The translations under genes and the position numbers were made by a program. The notes beneath the pieces were generated by a model. That model saw only the letters and a program-made list of their open reading frames with translations. It was not told the origin of the DNA and ran no database searches. Of a stretch of DNA of 64,000 nt, positions 58,489-64,000 are shown one piece after another. The stretch lies in assembly GCF_030269665.1 (NCBI RefSeq), contig NZ_BSTS01000016.1:83818-147817 (forward strand), read 5' to 3'. The DNA comes from Actinomycetospora sp. NBRC 106375. GTDB taxonomy: Bacteria > Actinomycetota > Actinomycetes > Mycobacteriales > Pseudonocardiaceae. Positions within the stretch are counted from its first letter, which is position 1. Each line of letters opens with the position of its first letter.

Positions 58489-59421
58489 TCATGCTGGCGC
58501 ACCCAGCGCCCTGGCGAGCGCGGTGCGGGTCCCGTCCACCCAGGTCAGGTAGTCCTGGCCGGCGGGCAGGGTCTCGGTCACGTCGACCACCGGCACGCCC
58601 GCGCCGGTGGCGGCGGTGCGGAGCTGCTCGGTGATCGGGGTCTCGGTCTGCGGATTGAACACCAGCGCGTTCACCCCGCGTGTCCCCACCAGGGTGCCGA
58701 CCTCGGCGACGACGCCCGCCGGCGGGTCGGTCTCGTTCTCGATCGCCTCGCTGAAGGCCGGGGGCGTCGCGTCGGCGACGCCCGCCGTGGCGAGCAGGTA
58801 GTGCGCGATCGGCTCGGTCGCGAAGACGCGGGAGCCCGGGCGGGACTGTCCGATCGCCGCGAGGCGGGCCGCCTCGTCGTCGACCCGCGCGGTGAAGGCG
58901 GCCCCGCGCTCACGCAGCGCCCCGGCCTGGGCCGGCTCGAGGGCGCTCAGGCGCTCCACGACCTGGTTGACGACGCCCGTGACCGCGGTCGGGTCGAACC
59001 AGACGTGCTCGTTCTCCTCGGCCTGGTCGCCGCGCAGGGCGAAGGCCTCGATCGAGCGGGAGCGCAGCTGCGGGTCGCTGTCGAGGGTCTGGGTGACCCA
59101 CTCGTCGTAGCCCCCGCCGTTGAACACGACCAGGTCCGCGCCGGTGATCGCGGCGGCGTCGGTCGGGGTGCTCTCGTAGGAGTGCGGGTCGGCGGCGGGG
59201 TCCTGGATGATCGAGCGGACCTCGACGCCGGGCCCGGCGATCGCGCTGACGACCGATCCCCAGACGTTCGTCGTGGCCACCACCTGCAGCGTCCGCCCCT
59301 CGGCCGGCGCCGGGGCGGCGGAGTCACCGGACCCCGAGCACCCGGCGACGAGCAGCAGTGCGCCCAGGACGGCGGCGACGAGACCCGCCGGACGGCGGAC
59401 GGGACGGGGAACGGCGGGCAC
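58489..59421 (-). CDS. Metal-binding lipoprotein of the ABC transporter (ZnuA/AztC type)
   Basis: 310 residues from the GTG at 59421, seven bases after AGGAG. The open frame continues to 59493 but would run through the Zur-like box. Lipobox LLLVAGC, then the cluster A-I metal-binding fold with metal-ligand candidates 'DPHSYESTP', 'NEHVWFDP' and 'VFATEPIAHYLL'; the His-rich loop typical of some ZnuA proteins is missing. Captures zinc or manganese outside the cell. Confidence 0.88.
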   Translation of the reverse strand: MPAVPRPVRRPAGLVAAVLGALLLVAGCSGSGDSAAPAPAEGRTLQVVATTNVWGSVVSAIAGPGVEVRSIIQDPAADPHSYESTPTDAAAITGADLVVFNGGGYDEWVTQTLDSDPQLRSRSIEAFALRGDQAEENEHVWFDPTAVTGVVNQVVERLSALEPAQAGALRERGAAFTARVDDEAARLAAIGQSRPGSRVFATEPIAHYLLATAGVADATPPAFSEAIENETDPPAGVVAEVGTLVGTRGVNALVFNPQTETPITEQLRTAATGAGVPVVDVTETLPAGQDYLTWVDGTRTALARALGAPA

Positions 59422-59464
59422 GGGGCGGCTCCTGGTCGGGGTGGAGGGCTGTGTCGACCGCAAA

Positions 59465-59479
59465 CGATAACGGTTATCG
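59465..59479. promoter_or_regulatory. Zur-like operator
   Basis: CGATAAC-G-GTTATCG is a perfect 7-1-7 palindrome, the geometry of Fur-family sites, 44 bases before the transporter start. Confidence 0.6.
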
Positions 59480-59563
59480 ATAGCGATTGACACCGTCAGG
59501 TTCGTCCGAGCAGGTCACACCCATCGCAAACGGACGCCGTTCCGTCGCCCGGAGTGGCCCTAG

Positions 59564-59583
59564 ATCGAAACAGTCGATACCGT
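59564..59583 (+). promoter_or_regulatory. Promoter and operator of the LacI-type gene
   Basis: TACCGT (59578-59583) ends six bases before the GTG at 59590. An inverted repeat ATCGA-N5-TCGAT (59564-59578) touches its first base; autoregulation is plausible. Confidence 0.45.
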
Positions 59584-59589
59584 CGGGCG

Positions 59590-60678
59590 GTGGCAGAGGC
59601 ACTCGAGGGGCGCCGGTCGCGGCGCACCGCCACGCTGGCCTCGCTGGCGGCGGAACTGGGCGTGTCGCGGACGACCGTGTCCAACGCCTACAACCGCCCC
59701 GACCAGCTCTCGCCGGCCCTGCGGCGCCGCGTGCTCGACACCGCGCGCCGTCTCGGCTACCCCGGACCGGACCCCGTCGCCCGCTCGCTGCGCACCCGCA
59801 AGGCCGGCGCCGTGGGCCTGCTGCTCACCGAGGCCCTGTCGTACGCCTTCCGCGACCCGGTGGCCGTGCAGTTCCTCGAGGGCCTCGCGCTCGCCTGCGA
59901 GGACAACGGCTCGGGCCTGCTGCTCGTCCCGGTCAGCCCCGAGGCCGACGACCCCGGCGCCGTCGCCCGCGCCGGTGTCGACGGGTTCGTCGTGTACTCG
60001 ATGCCCGACGACGACGACAACTTCCACGCCGTGCTGGAGCGCCCGGTGCCGGTGGTCGTGTGCGACCAGCCCACCGCCGTCTCCGACGTCGACCGCGTCG
60101 GCATCGACGACCACGCCGCGATGGTCGACATGGCCCGCCACCTCGCGAGCCTCGGCCACCGCCGGGTGGGCGTGCTCTGCATGCGCCTCTCGACCGAGCG
60201 CAACGACGGGTTCGCGAGCCCCCAGCGCCAGGAGCGCGCCCGCTACGAGGTGCAGCGACGCCGCCTGGCCGGGCTGCGCGAGGGGTTCGCCGAGTCCGGC
60301 GTCGACTGGACGACGGTGCCCGTCGTCGAGCGCTACGACCACAGCGAGTCCGCCGGCGCGTCCGCCTGCGAGCAGCTGCTGGCCCAGCACGACGTCACCG
60401 CCATCGCCTGCACCTCGGACATCCTCGCGCTCGGCGCGCTGCGCCACGCCCGCGAGGCCGGCCGCGTCGTGCCCGACGAGCTGACCGTGACGGGCTTCGA
60501 CGGCGTCCCGGCCGCGGAGCGCGCCGAGCTGACGACGATCCGCCAGCCCACCCTGGACAAGGGCCGCGCGGCCGGCGAGCTGCTGCTCGACCGCGGCGAC
60601 CGCCAGCGCTCCCGCACGCTCCTGCTCCCGACCGAGCTGCTGGCCCGGGCGACGTCGGGGCCGGCCCGGGAGGGGTAG
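59590..60678 (+). CDS. LacI-family transcriptional regulator
   Basis: 362 residues. HTH 'ATLASLAAELGVSRTTVSNAYNRPDQL', hinge, and a periplasmic-binding-protein-like sensor domain ending 'TTIRQPTLDKGRAAGELLLDR'. The GTG at 59590 is chosen over 59554 because of the -10 box. It is convergent with otsA and divergent from the metal transporter; the ligand is unknown. Confidence 0.88.
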   Translation: MAEALEGRRSRRTATLASLAAELGVSRTTVSNAYNRPDQLSPALRRRVLDTARRLGYPGPDPVARSLRTRKAGAVGLLLTEALSYAFRDPVAVQFLEGLALACEDNGSGLLLVPVSPEADDPGAVARAGVDGFVVYSMPDDDDNFHAVLERPVPVVVCDQPTAVSDVDRVGIDDHAAMVDMARHLASLGHRRVGVLCMRLSTERNDGFASPQRQERARYEVQRRRLAGLREGFAESGVDWTTVPVVERYDHSESAGASACEQLLAQHDVTAIACTSDILALGALRHAREAGRVVPDELTVTGFDGVPAAERAELTTIRQPTLDKGRAAGELLLDRGDRQRSRTLLLPTELLARATSGPAREG

Positions 60679-60690
60679 ACGCCAGGGGCC

Positions 60691-60717
60691 AGCCCTCGGG
60701 GCCGGACCCCGAGGGCT
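60691..60717. terminator. Bidirectional hairpin between LacI gene and otsA
   Basis: Perfect 11-bp stem AGCCCTCGGGG around CCGGA. It overlaps the otsA stop codon by two bases. Confidence 0.75.
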
Positions 60718-62113
60718 AGACCCCGAGGGCGTCCAGGAAGCCCGCCGCCCAGCGCTCCACGTCGTGCTCCAGGACCTGATCGTGCAACCGGGTCATGCGG
60801 CGCCGGGCCTCGTCGGGGTCCTGGCGGGCCGCGGCGACGATCGCGTCGGCGACGCCGTCGAGGTCGTGGGGGTTGACGAGGAACGCGCCGTCGCCCAGCT
60901 CGTCGGCGGCGCCCGTGAACTCGGAGAGCACCAGCGCGCCGTCGCCGTCGGAGCGGCAGGCGATGTACTCCTTGGCCACGAGGTTCATGCCGTCGCGGTA
61001 GGGCGTCACGAGCATGACGTCGGCGGCGCGGTAGAAGGCGACGAGCTCCTCGCGCGGCGTCGACTGGTGCACGTAGTGCACGACGGGCCGCCCGACCGCG
61101 GCGTACGCGCCGTTGATCCGGCCGACGGTGAGCTCGATGTCGTCGCGCATCTCGGCGTAGTGCTCGACACGCTCGCGGCTGGGCGTCGCCACCTGCACGA
61201 GCACGGTCTCGGCGGGGTCGAGGCGGCCCTGCTCGAGGACCTCGGCGAACGCCTGGAGCCGTACGTCGATGCCCTTGGTGTAGTCGAGGCGGTCGACGCC
61301 GAGCAGGACCGTGCGGGGGTCGCCGAGCTCGTGGCGCAGGGCCTCGGCGCGCTTCGCGGTGTCCGGGTCGCGCGCCGTCTCGTCGAGCCGGGAGGCGTCC
61401 ACGGAGATCGGGTGGGCGGCGACGGTGATCGCGCGCCCGTCCGCCGCGGTGAGCCGGCCGTCGTCGTCCGTCGCGTCGGTGAGGCGGGTGGCGACGTGAC
61501 GGAAGTTCTGCGCGCCGCCCTCGGTCTGGAAGCCGACGACGTCGGCGCCGAGCAGGCCCTCGACCACCGGACGCCGCCACGGCAGCTGGGCGAACAGCTC
61601 CGCGGGCGGGAACGGGATGTGCAGGAAGAAGCCGATGCGCAGGTCGGGGCGTCGCTCGCGCAGCAGCTGCGGGACGAGCTGGAGCTGGTAGTCCTGCACC
61701 CAGACCGTGGCCCCCTCGGCGGCCGCCGCTGCCGCTGCGTCCGCGAAGCGCTCGTTGACCGTCCGGTAGGCCTCCCACCAGGAGCGTTCGAACCGGGGCG
61801 TGGCGACGACGTCGTGGTAGAGCGGCCACAGGGTCGCGTTGGCGAAGCCCTCGTAGTACGCCGCGACCTCGTCCGCGGTGATCGGCACCGGGCGGACCTC
61901 CAGGCCGTCGTCGTCGAACGCCTCGGGCGCGGCGTCCGGGCGACCCGGCCAGCCGACCCATGCGCCGCCGCGGGCGCGCAGGGTCGGCTCCAGCGCGGTG
62001 ACCAGCCCGCCCGGGCTGCGGTGCCACGCGCCGTCGGCGTCGAGGTCGAAGGGCAACCGGTTGGCGACCACCAGCAGGTCAGAAGACCCGGGGGCGTCCT
62101 CGGCGTGCGTCAC
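60716..62113 (-). CDS. otsA: Alpha,alpha-trehalose-phosphate synthase
   Basis: Joins UDP-glucose and glucose 6-phosphate to trehalose 6-phosphate (GT20). 465 residues. 'VVANRLPF', '[15 protein letters not shown]', '[11 protein letters not shown]' and '[16 protein letters not shown]' are all present. GTG start after GGAGGAG. The start overlaps the thrE-like 3' end by 35 bases. The otsB phosphatase is not in the window. Confidence 0.94.
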   Translation of the reverse strand: MTHAEDAPGSSDLLVVANRLPFDLDADGAWHRSPGGLVTALEPTLRARGGAWVGWPGRPDAAPEAFDDDGLEVRPVPITADEVAAYYEGFANATLWPLYHDVVATPRFERSWWEAYRTVNERFADAAAAAAAEGATVWVQDYQLQLVPQLLRERRPDLRIGFFLHIPFPPAELFAQLPWRRPVVEGLLGADVVGFQTEGGAQNFRHVATRLTDATDDDGRLTAADGRAITVAAHPISVDASRLDETARDPDTAKRAEALRHELGDPRTVLLGVDRLDYTKGIDVRLQAFAEVLEQGRLDPAETVLVQVATPSRERVEHYAEMRDDIELTVGRINGAYAAVGRPVVHYVHQSTPREELVAFYRAADVMLVTPYRDGMNLVAKEYIACRSDGDGALVLSEFTGAADELGDGAFLVNPHDLDGVADAIVAAARQDPDEARRRMTRLHDQVLEHDVERWAAGFLDALGV

Positions 62114-63608
62114 GTGCTCGCTCCTCCGCGGTGACTCCGGGCAGCAGGCGGCGGATCAGCCGCTGCAAGGGCCAGCCGACCTGCTCCCCGACCGAGACCC
62201 CGGCCGCGAGGGCGAGACCGAAGGTCAGGGCCAGCAGGATCGTCACCGCTCCCTGGGCGACGCTGCCGTACGCGAGCTGCGAGAACCCGCGGTACATCGT
62301 CAGACCGGGCAGGAGCGGCGTGATCCCGGCGATCACCAGCACCAACGGGGGTGTACCCAGGATGCGGGGCAGGATCATCGCGACGAGCCCCAGCGCCGCC
62401 GCGGCGAGGGCGGCGGCGACGACCTCACCGGCGCCGAGGATCCCGAGCAGCGCGTAGCCGCCCCAGGCCACGGCCCCGGCGAGCGCCGCCAGCGGCAGCG
62501 AGCGCCACGGGGCGTACGCGGAGAGGGCGAACAGCATCCCGGCCGCGGCGGCCGCGAACAGCGCCAGCGGGTCCAGCGTCGGCGCCGGCCCCGGCGGGAC
62601 GACGGCCGCGTACGCCCCCGCGTCCGTGCCCAGCACCGTGCCGACGAGCTTGATGCTGACGACGACGCCGACCAGCAGCCCCGCCGACGCGATCACCACC
62701 TCGACGGCCCGCCCGGCCGCGGTCAGCGGGAAGCCCGTGATCGCGTCCTGCACCAGGCCCACCAGCGAGAGCCCCGAGAGCAGCACCACGATCCCGGCGG
62801 CGATGACGAACACCGGCGAGTCGTCGAGCGCGCCGGTCGACGCGAGCGAGGTCGCGCCCAGGGTCACGATGGCCGCGCCGACCATCTGCTGAAAGAACAG
62901 CGGCACCCGGCGGCGTCCCAGCCAGCGGGCCGCGGCCCAGATGACGCCGGTGGCCAGCACCGACAGCAGCGCGACGGTCGCCCCACCGCCGATGAGGAAC
63001 GCGACCGCGCCGGCGAACAGCGACCGCGCGAGACCCGCGACGAAGCGCGGGTACGGGTGCGGCGCCCGCACCGCGTGGCGCAGCCGGGTGGTGGCCTCCT
63101 CGACCGGCAGGGGCTCCTCGGTGTCGACCACCGCGGTGATGAGCTCGTCGATCTCGGTGAGACGCGTGTAGTCCTGGGTCCGGTAGCGGACGTTGCGCAT
63201 GGTCGTCACCGGACCGGCCTCGTTGCCGCGGTGACAGCACATGGTGATCGTCGAGAACGCGATGTCGACGTCGCACGTCGGGAGGCCGTAGGCGCTCGCG
63301 ATGTTGAGCATCGTGTCGTACGCGACGGCCGCCCCGGCCCCGGTGGCGAGCTGGACCTCGCCGATCCGCAGCGCGAGGTCGAGCACCCGCAGCACGAGCG
63401 TGTCGTCGGCGACCTGCGGGCCGGTGACCGCGGGGAGCAGGTTGTCCCGCACGGTCGGGGCGTCGATCGCCCGGCTCAGATCGGGTGTGACGGGGAACTG
63501 TCGGCGGAGCGAGCCACGGGCTCGCTGGGCCACCCCCACCGGCGGACCTTCCTCTCCCTGCTCGCCGGAGTGCTCGGGCCGCGGACGGGGCACACCGGGA
63601 ATCTTCAT
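62079..63608 (-). CDS. Threonine/serine exporter, ThrE family
   Basis: 509 residues from the ATG at 63608. An N-terminal soluble part ('[35 protein letters not shown]' and '[17 protein letters not shown]', DUF1212) precedes five helices and a second block of five (DUF3815). The two halves together are the full Corynebacterium-type ThrE. Likely exports threonine or serine. Followed by, and overlapping, otsA. Confidence 0.87.
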   Translation of the reverse strand: MKIPGVPRPRPEHSGEQGEEGPPVGVAQRARGSLRRQFPVTPDLSRAIDAPTVRDNLLPAVTGPQVADDTLVLRVLDLALRIGEVQLATGAGAAVAYDTMLNIASAYGLPTCDVDIAFSTITMCCHRGNEAGPVTTMRNVRYRTQDYTRLTEIDELITAVVDTEEPLPVEEATTRLRHAVRAPHPYPRFVAGLARSLFAGAVAFLIGGGATVALLSVLATGVIWAAARWLGRRRVPLFFQQMVGAAIVTLGATSLASTGALDDSPVFVIAAGIVVLLSGLSLVGLVQDAITGFPLTAAGRAVEVVIASAGLLVGVVVSIKLVGTVLGTDAGAYAAVVPPGPAPTLDPLALFAAAAAGMLFALSAYAPWRSLPLAALAGAVAWGGYALLGILGAGEVVAAALAAAALGLVAMILPRILGTPPLVLVIAGITPLLPGLTMYRGFSQLAYGSVAQGAVTILLALTFGLALAAGVSVGEQVGWPLQRLIRRLLPGVTAEERARDARRGRPRVF

Positions 63609-63880
63609 CCAGCACCTGCCCTGACGTGTGGTGGACGACGGTGGTTGTCGGAGCCCGGGCGTGCGCCATGTCCCACCCGATCGCACGTGCCCGGGGCTCG
63701 CGCCGGGCTCCCCGCGGGCCGGCGCGGTCCCACAGTGCCAAAGCGGGGCCGCGGGGTCATCCGCGGCGATCGTTCCGGGCGATGACGGCTCTGCCAGGAC
63801 GTGGTTTGTCCGGTTGTGGGTGTACGGCGATGTTGCGCGGAGATCAGGAGAGCGTGGTGCACGTTCGCGGACGCTTGAGC

Positions 63881-64000
63881 TCAGGGGGTGGTCGCAACAC
63901 CGGTGGTTGGTGGGGCGGAGAGTAGTTGGTCGATGGCTCGGGCGGGGCAGCGCCAGTCGAGGGTCTTGCGGGGTCGGCCGTTGAGTTCGGCGGCGACGGC
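63881..64000 (-). mobile_element. 3' end of an IS30-family transposase gene (truncated by window edge)
   Basis: The last 39 codons are visible on the minus strand: 'AVAAELNGRPRKTLDWRCPA' then 'AIDQLLSAPPTTGVATTP' and a stop. 'ELNGRPRKTL' is the standard IS30 transposase C-terminal motif. The element continues beyond base 64000; its terminal repeat cannot be defined here. The 272 bases between it and thrE contain nothing else recognisable. Confidence 0.8.

Noticed and set aside
59422..59493. Longer N-terminus for the metal-binding lipoprotein
   Set aside because: It would place the Zur-like box in coding sequence and give a poor signal peptide; the GTG at 59421 has a ribosome site.

Overview
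The window is very GC-rich actinobacterial DNA. Many genes start with GTG, and 4-bp ATGA/GTGA overlaps are frequent. lsr2, carD, a ClpC-type AAA+ unfoldase and a PPE/EspG pair point to the Pseudonocardiales (a Pseudonocardia- or Actinomycetospora-like genome); this is an inference from gene content. Gene order follows the block known in Mycobacterium tuberculosis from ppa/dacB (Rv3628/Rv3627c) to cysS/rlmB (Rv3580c/Rv3579c): ppa, dacB, metalloprotease, tilS, hpt, ftsH, folE-P-B-K, panC-D, coaX, lsr2, clpC, mhuD, mutY, radA, lpqE, carD, ispD, ispF, cysS, rlmB. Lineage-specific cargo is interleaved.

Layout. 1-2.6 kb: 3' end of an MFS transporter fused to three Ig-like repeats. 2.6-7.5 kb: ppa, dacB, metalloprotease, tilS, hpt. 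7.6-12 kb: a MacAB-like adaptor/ATPase/permease operon. 12.3-21.9 kb: HerA-like ATPase, ftsH, the folate genes, three membrane proteins including a PrsW protease. 22.3-25.7 kb: DUF2520 protein, panC, panD, coaX. 25.8-31.5 kb: GAF regulator, aldehyde dehydrogenase, DUF779 protein, isochorismatase-type hydrolase, lsr2, Crp regulator. 32-39.2 kb: clpC, a DUF559-like gene bounded by inverted repeats, WYL regulator, BrkB/YihY membrane protein, AlkZ-like protein. 39.4-44.5 kb: sirtuin, mhuD, mutY, a membrane protein, radA, lpqE. 44.7-49 kb: carD, ispD, ispF, PPE and EspG. 49.2-54.9 kb: VWA protein, MoxR ATPase, alcohol dehydrogenase, then cysS and rlmB. 55-64 kb: adenylate cyclase, a metal ABC operon behind a Zur-like box, LacI regulator, otsA, ThrE exporter, and the 3' tip of an IS30-type transposase at the edge.

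How the genes work together. The core supplies folate, pantothenate/CoA and isoprenoid precursors, tRNA maturation and charging, proteolysis and DNA repair. The accessory part handles alcohol and aldehyde oxidation, metal uptake and export.

The most unusual signals are short palindromic repeats. A 52-bp element is found twice between genes and once inside the tilS reading frame. A 53-bp hairpin occurs as three tandem copies with two dispersed relatives. An 89-bp tandem pair follows espG. A 52-bp inverted pair bounds the DUF559-like gene. At least eleven genes have a TANNNT box 6-8 bases before the start codon, the geometry of leaderless transcripts. No tRNA, rRNA or CRISPR array was seen.
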